A stretch of DNA of 64,000 nt from the NCBI RefSeq assembly GCF_022201045.2, contig NC_068560.1, forward strand, positions 26,615,501 to 26,679,500, in the 5' to 3' direction. Source of the DNA: Citrus sinensis (lineage: Eukaryota; Streptophyta; Magnoliopsida; Sapindales; Rutaceae). Position numbers and translations under genes: made by a program. The first letter of the stretch is position 1, and each line of letters opens with the position of its first letter. Shown here piece after piece: positions 21,401-34,230 of this stretch. The notes beneath the pieces were generated by a model. That model searched no databases. It was given only the letters and a program-made list of their open reading frames with translations, and had not been told where the DNA came from.

Positions 21401-23205
21401 ATGAGCGGAGAAGATAAGGAGAGAGTGTGCGTGACTGGTGCTGGAGGCTACATAGCTTCATGGCTTGTCAAGTATCTGCTTTTGAAGGGCTACATGGTCC
21501 ACGGAACTGTAAGAGACCCATGTAAGTTTCTTTCTTGGTATCAAAAGATTCATAAATAATTCTGTTTCTGTTTGTGTTGTTAGCTATTTCAATGGACCTA
21601 CTTGGAATTTTTTTTTTTTTTTTTTAAATAAAATATTCTATCTTCAGGTGATGAAAAGAATGCTCATTTGAAGAAATTAGAAGGTGCTTCAGAGAATTTG
21701 CAGCTATTCAAAACAGACTTGCTTGACTATGAAGCTCTTTGTGCTGCTATGGCCGGCTGTACTGGGGTTTTCCACGTTGCATGCCCTGTTCCAGTTGGCA
21801 AAGTTCCTAATCCTGAGGCATGATTTTTAGTCACTTAATTTACTGTTTTTGCCTATTGAAGTTTGGTCAACTTACGATTAGGATGAAGGAATTTTTGTTC
21901 GATAAAAACATGCAAAGCTAATTCTCTCTGGCTTGAGTCTAATAAAAATCTTTTGTGCAGGTACAACTGATTGAACCAGCTGTTGTTGGGACAAAGAATG
22001 TTCTCAATTCATGTGTGAAGGCAAAAGTAAAGAGGGTTGTGGTAGTGTCATCTATTGGAGCTGTTATGCTGAATCCAAATTGGCCAAAGGGTCAGGTCAT
22101 GGATGAGGAATGTTGGTCTGATGAGGAATTCTGCAAGGCAACTGAGGTATCCAATTAACAAAAATTTCATTAGCTTTCATATCATGGACTTATAGAATTT
22201 TGTCAAAAGATTGCTTTCATTAATATACCTGAGCTCTTGTAAATCCCAGAACTATTATTGCCTGGCGAAAACAATAGCAGAGATTCAGGCTTTGGAGTAT
22301 GCTAAGAGGGGTGAACTTGACATTGTGACGGTTTGTCCATCAATTGTTATTGGGCCAATGCTGCAGCCAACAATAAATACCAGTAGCTTACTGCTTCTAG
22401 GATTTCTCAAAGGTTTCTTCTTTACAACACCATCTCATTCCTACATGTTAGAAAGGACACTAGTTTTAAACCAGGGAGTACGTCTATATAGATGCAAAAT
22501 ACAAATTCCCACACTGTGAATTCGAAAGATGCTATCAACATTAGCTTGTTATATCATTGCACCTACGACGTTTCTGAGGCATTTGTAATTAAGCATCCAA
22601 GGAATTTGGGGCTCCACGATATTCTGTGTCATGCTTAGGATGCATTTTGTTTGCTTGGTTGATGTTTACCATTAATTCTGAGATTTGACATGGATAATGT
22701 TAGATAGAACTGAACCACTGGAAGATGAAGATCGACCCTTGGTAGATGTGCGCGATGTGGTTGATGCTATTTTGCTAATATATGAGAAGCCTGAAGCAAA
22801 AGGAAGGTACATATGTACTTCATTCACAATCAGAATGCAGGCATTGGCGGAGAAGATAAAGAGCATGTATCCTAACTATGATTACTCTAAAAGGTAAGTC
22901 CCGACAGATCAGCTATGCATCATGATTCAAAAAGTTATATATATATGTGTACTAACAAAACAAGAAAAATAAGTGATTGTATGACGGCTGCAGCACTTCT
23001 TTTGTACTCCTTTCATCAGCTTCTAATTTAACATGTATTCTTGTTATTTGATGCATATCATGACAGTTTCACTAAGGTGGATGAGGAGTTAAGGCTGAGT
23101 TCAGGAAAATTGCAGAATTTGGGATGGAAGTACAGGCCACTAGAAGAGAGCATCCGCGATTCTGTCAAGAACTATGAGGAGGCCGGCATCCTGCACAAAG
23201 AGTAG
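21401..23205 (+). CDS. CCR-like NAD(P)H reductase 2 (extended SDR, 6 exons)
   Basis: Paralogue of the gene at 17562 with the same exon plan: 21401-21521, 21648-21817, 21961-22146, 22250-22412, 22704-22893, 23067-23205; 322 residues. Exons 2-5 have identical lengths in both genes (170, 186, 163, 190 nt). TGAGGY at 13-18; catalytic NYYCLAK at 160-166; the conserved VDVRDV segment lies in exon 5. The lignin-CCR signature NWYCYGK is again absent, so the substrate is unknown. Intron 2 begins GCATGA, a GC-AG border with a weaker context than in gene 1. The start of exon 5 (after TTAG at 22700-22703) was picked because it alone keeps frame with exon 4. Probably arose by tandem duplication. Confidence 0.9.
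21818..21960 (+). other. GC-AG intron in CCR-like gene 2
   Basis: Exon 2 ends ..AATCCTGAG and the intron starts GCATGA, ending TTGTGCAG before GTACAACTG. The donor matches the consensus less well than in gene 1, but the position is identical in the protein ([14 protein letters not shown]). Confidence 0.7.
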
Positions 23206-23405
23206 CAGACCGGGTTTTCCTTATAAAAGTCAGTCCCAGACTATGTAAACAGTTTCCTATCTTCCCCTAAGGAAGATGTTGTTGTTGGAATAGGCATGTT
23301 ACTTTCTGTCTTCTTGTTAGATGAATGGATGAAATAAGTTTTCTTTGCAATGTAATGGCTAGGTACAATCTCATGGTGAATTTTATATTAAAACAGTTTA
23401 AATTT

Positions 23406-25480
23406 GGGAAATTTACAAAAATGGCCATAAAAATTTTGCGTTTTTCAACTTTAACCCCCCAAAGTTTTTTCTATCATAATTAGCCAAATACCCTATATTT
23501 GGACTACATTACCCTCGTCACTTTCATCAAATTTACAAAGGCATGTCACTTTTTCAATTCCAGCAAAAGTAAATACGGATTTTCCTCAACAACTTAACAA
23601 ACCTTCATCACTCTCAACAAACTTCATCATTCTCGATAAATCAATTGCATAATCAAATATATAATTATCAATGTGAGAGTTTCTTAAAATTAGTTTATGC
23701 TCTTATACAATGTAAACCTTTAATCTATTAATTTTATCAACTAAATTCGAAATTAAAGTGGGTTTTGTTGTAAATATTGTTATTTTTCATTTATAAAACA
23801 ATGTGATTTGTTAAAGTACTTAGTTTGAGTTGAAAAATGAAGAAAAACCATTGAAAACACAGAAGAATCGGGCAAAAAACGAAGTTCAGAACAAGTGAGA
23901 CATGCAAGTGGGATAGGTGCATGTCTCACATAAACGCACTGCATTTATGTGCGACAGGCACCTGTCCCACTGCCTGCCCCACATAAACTCACGGATTTTA
24001 TGGAGTACATGATTTTGAATTTGATTTATCTCGTCGTAAGCTTCGAAACGGTATATTATACGCCTAAAACGGACATATATAGCTCAAGTTATGGCTTTCG
24101 AAACATAAATGAATTTGGTGAGACAGGCAAGTGGGATAGGTGCTGCGTTTATGTGCGACAGGCACCTGTCCCACTGCCTGCCGCACATAAACTCACGGAT
24201 TTTATAGAGTACATGATTTTGGATTTGATTTGTCTCGTCGTAAGCTTCGAAACGGTATATTATACACCTAAAACGGACATATATAGCTCAAGTTATGGCT
24301 TTCGAAACATATATGAAATTTAGTGAGACAGGCAAATGGGACAGGTACATGTCTCACTAAATTTCATATATATTTCGAAAGCCATAACTTGAGCTATATA
24401 TGTCCTTTTTAGGCGTATAATATACCGTTTCGAAGCTTACGACAAGACAAATCAAATCCAAAATCATGTACTCTATAAAATCCATGGGTTTATGTGCGGC
24501 AGGCAGTGGGACAGGTGCCTGTCGCACATAAACGCAACACTTATCCCACTTGCCTGTCTCACCAAATTTCATTTATGTTTCGAAAGCCATAACTTGAGCT
24601 ATATATGTCCGTTTTAGGCGTATAATATACCGTTTCGAAGCTTACGACGAGACAAATCAAATCCAAAATCATGTACTCTATAAAATCCGTGGGTTTATGT
24701 GCGGCAGGCAGTGGGACAGGTGCCTGTCGCACATAAACGCAGCACCTATCCCACTTGCCTGTCTCACCAAATTTCATTTATGTTTCGAAAGCCATAACTT
24801 GAGCTATATATGTCCGTTTTAGGCGTATAATATACCGTTTCGAAGCTTGCGACGAGACAAATCAAATTCAAAATCATGTACTCCATAAACTCCGTGAGTT
24901 TATGTGCGGCAGGCAGTGGGACAGGTGCCTGTCGCACATAAATGCAGTGCGTTTATGTGAGACATGCACCTGTCCCACTTGCATGTCTCACTTGTTCTGA
25001 ACTTCATTTTTTGCCCGATTTTTCTGTGTTTTCAATGGTTTTTCTTCATTTTTCAACTCAAATTAAGTACTTTAACAAATCACATTGTTTTATAAATGAA
25101 AAATAACAATATTTACAACAAAACCCACTTTAATTTCGAATTTAGTTGATAAAATTAATAGATTAAATGTTTACATTGTATAAGAGCATAAACTAATTTT
25201 AAGAAGCTCTCACATTGATAATTATATATTCGATTATGCAATTGATTTATCGAGAATGATGAAGTTTGTTGAGAGTGATGAAGGTTTGTTAAGTTGTTGA
25301 GGAAAATCTGTATTTACTTTTGCTGGAATTGAAAAAGTGGCATGTCTTTGTAAATTTAATGAAAGTGATGAGGGTAATGTAGTCCAAATATAAGGTATTT
25401 GGCTAGTTATGATAGAAAAAACTTTGGGGGGTTAAAGTTGAAAAACACAAAATTTTTATGGCCATTTTTGTAAATTTCCC
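23406..25480. mobile_element. Foldback Mutator-type element with internal 204-bp repeats
   Basis: A 2,075-bp near-complete palindrome starting GGGAAATTTAC and ending GTAAATTTCCC, flanked by TTTAAATTT on both sides (23397-23405 and 25481-25489). Each arm has a unique outer part of about 500 bp (with TTACTTTTGCTGGAATTG-type sequence) and an inner array of roughly 204-bp units containing GACAGGCACCTGTCCCACTG and GTAAGCTTCGAAACGGTATA. The left arm has about two units and the right about three, so the arms differ in length by one unit. The centre is near 24345. Reading frames through the array follow from its period (204 = 68 codons) and are not taken as genes. Confidence 0.9.
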
Positions 25481-25489
25481 TTTAAATTT

Positions 25490-25777
25490 GAAAAAGTACT
25501 CGGTCATTAATGTATAGGCCATTTTCAATTGGGACACCCTGTAAGCTTTGTTTAGGTCACTTGTTTTGTCACCTGCATCAAGAGTTCCATTGCATTAGTC
25601 TGCCTGCCTATTTCATTCACCATAAAATTACTGTCTAGAATTAGGGATGATAAGAAAGTTTGCCCCACCTGAGCTCAGGTGTTTCAAGCTCTGTCCGAGC
25701 ACCTTCTATAAATACTCGAGCTAGGCTCATATTTCACTTTAAAAGTCCGAATCTAAAAAACATGAGAAATGCTTTAA

Positions 25778-25817
<40 letters not shown>

Positions 25818-27207
25818 CATATTTTTACATTTATATAACCCACTCATAACATATGTTTATAATTTAAAATCCTAGTCCAATTTTTAAAATCTAATCTTAA
25901 GAAAAAAAATATAAATCATAAATTTATAAAACGTTATGATTTTTTAAAAAAATATATATATAGAACGTAAAATTCATGCTCTTGCCCCCGCCCCAGAAAT
26001 ATACGTCAATTAGAAAATTTGCGAATCAAATTACAAATTCAAAACACTTCAAAAGTATCTTATGATATAACCGAGTGATTTTTTAAGTATATTCATTTAG
26101 TTGGTCATTTGAGTTTTTAACTCTAAAAGAGATAGAGAATTAAAAATGTAATTTAAACTTTAATCACTCGTTTTCTTTTAAAAGAAAAAACTTTCAAAGC
26201 TAACTCTGTTAACGCAGGAGCAAAATATGTATGCCAGTGAAATAATTAAAAATTAACTATAGAGATGATTTCACTTCTACTGACGCTTGAAGTAACTGCC
26301 CTTTGAGTTGCCTCTGGAAATGGATCTGATTATGATAATCAAAGACTCATATACATATCTAATTAGAAGTTAATATCTTTTTCTAAATAAATAGAAGGTC
26401 ATCTTAAAAAAAATAAAAAAAAAATAAAAAGACTAAAGGTCGAAGTCCCATCTTTTCCTTTCTTCTAAAAAAATAAATGTATTGTTGTTTTCATGTTTAA
26501 ATATTACCAACTATCCTCTCGTTTGTAGTAGAAAAAAAAAACTATTTTTTTAAATAATGATAAGCTATTTTCTTAATTTGTATTACTACCTCTATCCTTT
26601 GTATTTTCATTTCTCTTTAATAAAGCTTCTGTATTTAAAAATAAAATAAAATAAAATTGCAATGAGTAAAGTATAATTTTTACCCCAATAAGATAAATCA
26701 TGAAGATTAGGGCAAGGCTCAGCTAACGAATGTGCTATAAAACAATACAACTTCTTTATTGAATATGTAAATAATATCAAAACCTTGAAAAATAATTTTA
26801 AATTACAGACAAAATTAAACAATTTCTAGGCTTCTAGCCCCAAAAAACAGATAAATGATGGATGAATTATTATCACTACGATATCAATAAATGGCCAAAT
26901 GTTCTTTATCGAGAACGCCGACAGACCACCCACATTTATATGAAAAACCATATCCCATTACAAGATCAATTAATAAATCCCATATTTTAAGGTACCTAAA
27001 GGCTTACAAAGTCCCAAAAATCCCTAAAACTGTGGGCCCCAATATTTGAATTCTTGGAACAGCCCTCCACTTTCTCTCTCTAAATTCTTTCTCTCTGTCT
27101 CTCTATCTTCACAAGTCACAACTGCATTTCTCCACCATAAAAACAAACCCGCCCCAGCAAAAACCCTAATCTTCGAAATCTGAAATCCCATCATCTCCAC
27201 CTCAAGA
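25490..27207. other. AT-rich spacer and promoter of the coiled-coil gene
   Basis: No gene seen. Contains a TA microsatellite (about 25793-25815) and poly-A tracts. The last 150 bases have CT-rich microsatellite sequence (TTTCTCTCTCTAAATTC, about 27070-27112) typical of plant 5'UTRs. Confidence 0.5.
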
Positions 27208-29097
27208 ATGGCCAAAAAGAAAGCGACCCAAAAGACCAATGACGCCAATGAAGCAAACCCACAAGAGCAAAAGAATAACCAAAACCTAACTCAAGGCAAA
27301 ACCGTAGCCCTAACCCACCGAAACTCTATGGAGGACCCTTCAGAGCAGATAAAGCGTCTGAAATCCCTGAACGATTTGCTTGTTCACAGGAGCCATGAAC
27401 AGAGGCAACAGGTTGAGTCTTTGAGTCAAGCCAAGGCCGCTTTAGAGGCTGAGTTGAGTCTGTTTGGAGTTGAAAAGAGTGAGCTTTTGGCTGAGTTGAG
27501 TGGTGAGAGTGACAAAAAAGTCAGCTTGGAGATTGAGAAGGGTTTGTTTTGTGTTTTTCTGATGACCCAGATGAAGGAAATGGGTGAGGGGCTCGATGAA
27601 GAGAAGAATGAGAGGGAAAATGAGATTATCGCTTTGAAGAGTGAAGTTAGTGGATTGATGGGTAATATTGAAAATGAGAGGGAGAGATTGAGCCAGGCAT
27701 GTAGGGAGAAGGATTTGATGAAGGGTGAGCTTGATTGTCAAGTTAAGGAGGCAAGTAGGTTGAAAGATAGACTGATTGAAATGGAAGGAAAAGAGAGGAA
27801 TTTGAGAAGTGAGATTTTAGTGCTACAGAGTGATTATGGAAGGTTAAAGAAGGAGAAAAATGAGAGGGATGGAGATATTGAAGCTTTCACGAAAGAAAAA
27901 GGTTTGCTTGGGAAGAGATTGGTTGGATTGGAAAAGGAAACTGATGATTTGAAGCTAAAGATTAAAGTGATTGTGAAGGAAAAGAATGCAATTGAGATGC
28001 AGAACAGTGAGCAAAAGGTGATTAATGATGAGCTGGAGAAAGAAGTAAACAAATTGAATGAGATTGTTTTGGCTTTGCAAAAGGAGGAGAAAGTTTTGTG
28101 TGGAAAGATTCTTGAATTGGAAAATAGTTGCAGCGAGGCTATGGATGAGAAACTAGAGATGGTTTTGGAGATCAAAGCTTTGTTGGATCAGGAAAGGGAG
28201 AAGCAGAAAAGGATTGAGAGGCTGATAGAAGAGAAGGATGAGATCTCCCATAGGTTGGAGAAGGCTGTGGTGGTGTTAGATGATAAGGAGGGAGAGATTG
28301 CAAAATTGCTTCGAGAGAAGAATGATATTGAGGAGAGGAAAGTTTGCCAGGATAATGAGATTTCTGGGCTGCATAAGGAGATTGGTGAATTGAGGGATGT
28401 TGTTTTTAAGCTAAAAGCGTCTTGTAGAGATCAACAAGATAAAAGCAAACAATTGGTCAATGAACTTGCAGATTATAAAAGTGCTCTTGATCAAGCTACT
28501 CTAGAGAGAGATAATGCTTGGAAGGATTTGGATGAGCAGAGAAAGAGTGGCATGGACTTGAGGTTGAAATTATCAGAAATGGAAAAGAGGTTTGAAGAGA
28601 AGGTTGAAGAATTGGCAAAAACTAGGAATGAGCGTGAGACTCTAGTTGATCTAAGGAAGAAAATGGAGAGTCACATTGGACTGTTGGCAGAGGAGAAAGA
28701 ATTGATGCAGAAGAATCTTTTGGAGGCAAAACGAAATGCTGATGATTTGAGGGCTAAAATGGAATCAATTGGTTTTAATTCTGATCGAGCTTTGAGCATG
28801 TTGAAGAACACTGCAGCTATGGTATGTCAATCCGAAAATGATATTGATGGACAGCAAGAACTGTTTGTTGATGAGAAGAAGCTGCAAGGTGAAACTGATC
28901 AATATGCGGCTGAGTTCCAAGCAATTGTGAATGCTTTTAGGAACAGGGAGAAATTGGTTGACGACATGAAGCATCGAGTTGAGTTAATGCAGAACTCCGT
29001 GGAGGCACAGAAGAAGAAGAGCTTCTGGACTGTGGTGTCTTCTGCAACAACTATCTTTGCTGCAGCTTCTGTTGCATATATTGCTAGAATCCGCTGA
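27208..29097 (+). CDS. Tail-anchored coiled-coil protein, PMD-like (single exon)
   Basis: 629 residues in one exon. Residues about 45-600 are almost continuous coiled coil, rich in E, K and L with no catalytic domain. The C-terminus has a cluster KKK, then a single membrane segment (about 607-625, FWTVVSSATTIFAAASVAYI) and a short tail ARIR, i.e. a tail anchor facing the cytosol. This plan fits plant PEROXISOMAL AND MITOCHONDRIAL DIVISION FACTOR (PMD1/2) and related tail-anchored coiled-coil proteins, but Arabidopsis PMDs are only about half as long, so the family call is an inference. The N-terminus is basic (MAKKKATQKTND). The start follows a CT-rich leader. Myosin- or PICC-like coiled-coil proteins are alternatives. 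Confidence 0.75.
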   Translation: MAKKKATQKTNDANEANPQEQKNNQNLTQGKTVALTHRNSMEDPSEQIKRLKSLNDLLVHRSHEQRQQVESLSQAKAALEAELSLFGVEKSELLAELSGESDKKVSLEIEKGLFCVFLMTQMKEMGEGLDEEKNERENEIIALKSEVSGLMGNIENERERLSQACREKDLMKGELDCQVKEASRLKDRLIEMEGKERNLRSEILVLQSDYGRLKKEKNERDGDIEAFTKEKGLLGKRLVGLEKETDDLKLKIKVIVKEKNAIEMQNSEQKVINDELEKEVNKLNEIVLALQKEEKVLCGKILELENSCSEAMDEKLEMVLEIKALLDQEREKQKRIERLIEEKDEISHRLEKAVVVLDDKEGEIAKLLREKNDIEERKVCQDNEISGLHKEIGELRDVVFKLKASCRDQQDKSKQLVNELADYKSALDQATLERDNAWKDLDEQRKSGMDLRLKLSEMEKRFEEKVEELAKTRNERETLVDLRKKMESHIGLLAEEKELMQKNLLEAKRNADDLRAKMESIGFNSDRALSMLKNTAAMVCQSENDIDGQQELFVDEKKLQGETDQYAAEFQAIVNAFRNREKLVDDMKHRVELMQNSVEAQKKKSFWTVVSSATTIFAAASVAYIARIR

Positions 29098-31490
29098 GTA
29101 GTTTGATTCATTTGTCTGTTTTTTTCATTCAAAGAAATCTCTATTCGAGAATTAGATGATCATGAACTTCTTGACCAATTGCTGTTTTGATAGTTTTTTA
29201 ACTTCTAAACACTAATAATGTCTTTTGAATGATGCTGAAATTACAGCATAAGATGATAGGATCAGAATTCAGATCAGGAGAGGATCCTATTTCAAGATGA
29301 TAACTTTGAACTGCTTTATGAGTATGAATATCATCAATTCATAATCTCAGTTCCCGTTTTCTCTTATATGCTCATTTGCAGTTATAAATTATTGATTTTA
29401 CTCCGTGCTCTGACTGGTTCTATGTGGATTTATTTGCATTTCCATTTGCATTGTTGATTAGATCAAAATGGTTATTGTTTTTGTTAAGTAAGAATGGAAT
29501 ATGATGCATGGATAAGGTATCTGTTCTACTAGTACATACATAATGGTCCCTATTAATTCTGCTGATGAGAATTTGATTCTGAAGTAATCATTTCCATTTG
29601 AACTTTTTCTACAATTTCCATGTCTCTTTTTTGGGTCAAGCATATGATTAAGGCTAATGAATTGTGACCTAATTATTTCATGTTAGGTGAATGCAATAAA
29701 TGAAGCATCAATTTTATTGCACTTCACCTGCATCACCATGTTCACTTCCCTTCTTTTACCTGTTTATGGTTCAATGATTTACAAAATTGTCAAAATTTAA
29801 ATCATCGAAAGTGCTGTTATATTTTGTTGTGGCATTGTAGATGCACACATTATGTACATTTAATTTCTGTTGTGGCATAGGCAGAGGCAAGATTTTATTG
29901 CTGTGCCCTTTGTTTGATTTCTATTGTACATTATAATGGCAAATATAAGTGCCAAAAATGTCACCTGATAACTTGCTGGCTAATTCACATTCCATGGCAA
30001 CAATTCAATTTGTCCTTTAACAGACTACAGATTGTCCGTGTATAGCTAGCTAAAAATAAGGTTTGTTGTGAGAAAGAAATCATCATTGCATTAGTACACA
30101 TTAGCGTTCAATGGTGCAAGCAATTTCTGCTGATTACTTAGAAGCATAAAAGTTGCTAACATCATGCTTAAGTTGGTCCACAAAGGTTCAAATTAGAAAT
30201 GGTTAATGTCTCAATCAAAGCTTAGCTGTTTCTTTTATCCCCATGCTAATGTTCTTTTGTCATTCTGATAGCAAATTCATGTTCTCAAGAGAGATGTGTG
30301 GTTTACTTAAGTGGTCCCTTAAAATGCATCCAAAGTCTAACCATCATTTATATTCTTTTGGTTCCTCCACTAACAAAACAAGCCAATTTTTGTATCTTGT
30401 GCTATCCCCAGCTCCAGATTACTCGCATTCAAGAACTGACAGGATTGAACCAAATCAATCTCTATCCACAGCCAAAATGGACCAGCGAAAATTGCTTCCC
30501 AAGTTCCAATCATTTTGTGGGGTTGAATTTAGGCTAATCTGAACACAGGATTCCGTGGAGGGAAAGGCAATACCTTTAAAGTTGACAAGGAATTAAAACT
30601 TCTTCCCAACTTCTAAATGACTATTATATAAATGTACTCCATGCCATTAGCCTATTATCTCTAATAAACATATATCTTAGCTGATCACAAATCTTCCGTC
30701 AAAAATAGAACAGTAGAGATGCAGGAAACCAATGGGCTGATGATAATATAGAGTATGTTTTTCAAGGTTGTTTACCTTAAAATCTGTTGCATATCAATAT
30801 AACTGTGAACAATGGACATAAGACTACAGCAAAACTACCACATTTTCTCAATGTTATTATATTTACAGTTACCAAGCAGTAAGGCACAAATTAGGCACAG
30901 AATACCAGAATTGAAGTCGAATAAAGAAGAAAATGAAAACAGTTACAACAGATAAACGATCGTCTTTATATATACTAATACATGTATACACATAACAGGA
31001 TCACAACACCACGGAAGATTTCCCATCCATGTTCTTGAAATTAGCTTATATAATATGAGCCAGGGACCGAACCCAATTGATCGGCCACCAAATGTTATAC
31101 CAATACTCAGTCTTCCTCTCCATTGTGGCTGGAAGCTAGAGCGAGCACTCTCAAATTTTATGGGTTTACTAAACTTAGTCAAACAGTTCATGCTGCATTA
31201 AAGCTTCATTGAACTATATCACCCACGTTCAGATGACTGCATGTATAACAGAACACATCCACATCCAGCTAGTTGCCGAACTAAATTTTCTGGCCCTGAT
31301 AACCGAGTGCCTCAGTCTAATCATATCTAGAATTTGACTCAGGCACCTTATAGTAGAACACCACCACAATTAGTAAAACAGAATAGCATAATACTAGACA
31401 ACTATATAAACTGCAAACAACCTTTGATTAGCCCAAGTGCAATCTAAAGCTTCTGTGTGGTCGACTGCCCATTGGTAAAAGTTAAGCATA
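29098..31490. other. Spacer between convergent genes
   Basis: The first part should be the 3'UTR of the coiled-coil gene and the last part the 3'UTR of the GID1 gene on the other strand. No further gene or repeat recognised. Open stretches near 30243-30542 have no domain. Confidence 0.5.
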
Positions 31491-33413
31491 TCAATAGTTA
31501 CAACTCACAAAATTACTTATCTCGTCCATGACTGTGTAGAAGTGACCGTTATTAGGCAAGAAATAGAACCCGATAGTTGCCTGCTCCAGATATAGAAGTT
31601 TTACATCTTGGCCAGCCTTCTTCAGGCCTTCCATGTAAGCTAGTTGCCAGTCCTGAATGAGATCCAAACCAGCTACCACAACAAGACTCTTAGGGAATTT
31701 CACTCCTACAAGATCTATACCTTTTGGACCAAATGGATTACATGCCGGATGATCCCTATCTGCTCCTTCAGGAAGATAAGCTCTCCAATACCAGTCCCGA
31801 TCTTGGACAGTGACAAAATATTTTCCATCTAATCTCTTCTCAGATTCAGTACGCTCCTGCCCACCAAACATTGGGTTGAGCAGTATATTCCCCAATATTT
31901 CGACTTCTGATTCTACTGCTCTTAAAGCAACATGGTGAACTATGTTGCCACCAGAGCTATCCCCAGCCAAGTAGATATGAGCTTTAGAGTCCTTACTTTG
32001 AAGCCATGATCTCGATTTAGCCCACTTTAGAACTGTCCATCCATCATCATAAGCACAAGGATATCGATTTTCAGGTGCACGCCTATAATTCACAGAGACC
32101 ACAACAGCCTTACAAGTCCCGACGAGTCTGCGACATAAGATATCATATATGGCACTATTTGCAGAGGAGTGTGCAAAGCTTCCTCCATGGAAGAAAATTA
32201 TTACTGGCACAACAACCTCAGAGCTCACAGGCTTCTCCAGCTCGGCAATATTTGGCCGATGCTCTTCCCCATTTGTAGGTCGATAAATCCTGCAAAGTAG
32301 GTTGGTGCCACGGTCAACAATGACATCAAAGGAAAAGACACCATCAACAGGATTTGCATTTGCTGGGACTTTCCGGTCAAGGAACTCTGCCAAGTGGCGA
32401 TTGAAAGTGCCATCAGGACGACGAAGAAGATTGTAAGCCAACTTAAAATTAGAGATAAGAACCCATGTATGCAATGGAACCACCATCTAGACAGAAAATC
32501 ACAGGATCAGACTTCAACTTCATGCCAACATATTACCAAGATTTGTAGCTATCCAAACAGAAGTTAAGAAACTGAAAACAATATAAAAGAGAAGAGCTAT
32601 AGAAACCCCAGATATGAACAATCACACACTTTAATTACATAGCAGAAAATCAAGGAGCAGATGCCAATATGGAAGGGACAGAAGCAAAAGTCAAGGCTCT
32701 AACCAAAAATGCAAATCAAAGGTGCCCTCCAAATTAAATTGATCAAATCCCCCCAAAAAAAATAAATAAATAAAAAGTGATAACGATGATAACAATAGTA
32801 AAAGAAACTCATAAGCAAACCCTCCAATAATCCTTTTTTTTTTCTTTGGTTTTTAATAAGACCCTCAAATAATCTTCAAAATCTATCAAAAACCTACTGA
32901 AAACAGCTTTAAACTGGAAGCGGAACTGGTGACTTTTCAACTTCAGCATAAAAAGAGAAGAAAAGTAGAAGCAATGGGGCAAAATCTAAACTTTAGGCAA
33001 CCCAGAGTCTTAAAACCAGCCATAGCATCCTATGACAGGAAATCAAAACCAAAAACAAAACAATCCCAAATTTTCAAGAAAAAGGGCAAAATATTCCCCT
33101 ATCAAGAACACAATCCCAGAACCCAAATAACCATATACAAACGAACAATAACAACAACAAACCAGTACAAAAAATCGACATATGCATCATTTCCCCCAAG
33201 AGGCCGACTTAAAATCAGAGAAAATTTCAACTCTCAGAAACCAAAACACTGATCAAATCCATATACCGACAGCAAACCCATCAGGAGTTTCAAATCTTTC
33301 AACAAAACTTTGAACTAAAAAGATCACAAAATGAACAAAATAAGTAAATTTTCCAAGGGAAAAGAAAAACACACCTTGGAATCATTGAGGTTCACTTCTT
33401 CACTGGCAGCCAT
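31491..33413 (-). CDS. GID1: Gibberellin receptor GID1 (2 exons)
   Basis: Soluble nuclear/cytosolic receptor that binds bioactive gibberellin and then DELLA repressors, leading to their degradation. Exon 1 33413-33375 encodes MAASEEVNLNDSK; exon 2 32486-31491 the rest; 344 residues, the usual GID1 length. The intron after codon 13 (888 bp) is the conserved GID1 position. The N-terminal lid contains VPLHTWVLISNFKLAYNLLR. Hormone-sensitive-lipase features: HGG at 113-115 and GDSSGG at 188-193 (Ser191), Asp near 288. The catalytic His is replaced by Ile (ATIGFYF, about 318), as in all GID1 receptors, which explains the lack of esterase activity. Closest to eudicot GID1A/C-type by sequences such as VNYRRAPENRYPCAYDDGW; subtype not decided. 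Confidence 0.95.
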
Positions 33414-34230
33414 CAGAACTAGTTCTCCAAAAAACAAAATCCCAAAATAACGATAAAGCCAAAAACTTTTGAACACAGATCCTGTTTAAAGAGCAGCCCA
33501 CTTCATCAGTTTTTCACATACTTTAATCCCCACTTCACAAAATCATCAAATATTCATTCACTCTACTAGGATCGCGCTAAATAAAGCCACAAACTTCCAA
33601 TTTTTCGGGCTCTCATTCACTATCTTTTCAGAAAAAAAGTAATAAGGTGGCAGTAATCACTTACTGAAAATATTATAAAATTGCTACAACTTTATAAAAT
33701 CTAACTGCAATAAAACAGAGAGAGAGAGAAGTGATGTGATAAGAAGGGAGGCGTAAATTAGCTAGAGGTTAAAGACAAATACTAAAGTGCGCACAACAGT
33801 GAATGGGGACAAGATAGACGACAAAGTGATCGGCCGAAAGATAGCTGGTAAGTGGGACCCATGTGATAAAAATTGGCAAATTAATTACTAATTCGTTAAT
33901 ATGTTTTGTTATCATTTATGTCTTTTAAGAGTTTCTATTTTCATTATTATTTTGGTCGTAATAAATAAGTGGAATTTATTTTTTCTTTTTCATTTTTTTT
34001 TAATTTCGAGAAAGAAACAAAGAAATAGAACGGGACAGGACAAAAGCTTCCGTGCGTGCGGCCAACGCCACGCCACGTGACGACAAACGGGGTCCGTTCG
34101 GAAACTCTTTCCAAGGTCTGCAAAATTTAGGAAAAAAAATAATTAATAAAATAAGAAAATAAACAGACATTAACCTGTATACTGTAAAATTTTGAAAAAA
34201 AAAACTAATAAAATAAGGAGCCACAGGTCA
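33414..34230. other. GID1 5'UTR/promoter region
   Basis: Upstream DNA of the minus-strand GID1 gene. Notable are a GA microsatellite near 33718-33730 and a G-box-like CCACGTGA near 34073-34080. No other gene seen. Confidence 0.45.

Noticed and set aside
23949-24777. Repeated protein-like readings (RQAPVPLPAAHK..) on both strands
   Set aside because: Produced by the 204-bp tandem units of the foldback element, whose length is a multiple of three; no domain and no gene context.
27442-28175. Long minus-strand readings inside the coiled-coil gene
   Set aside because: Shadows of an A/G-rich coiled-coil coding strand.
30243-30542. Two overlapping plus-strand readings
   Set aside because: No domain, no codon-like composition, no splice context; probably spacer or UTR.
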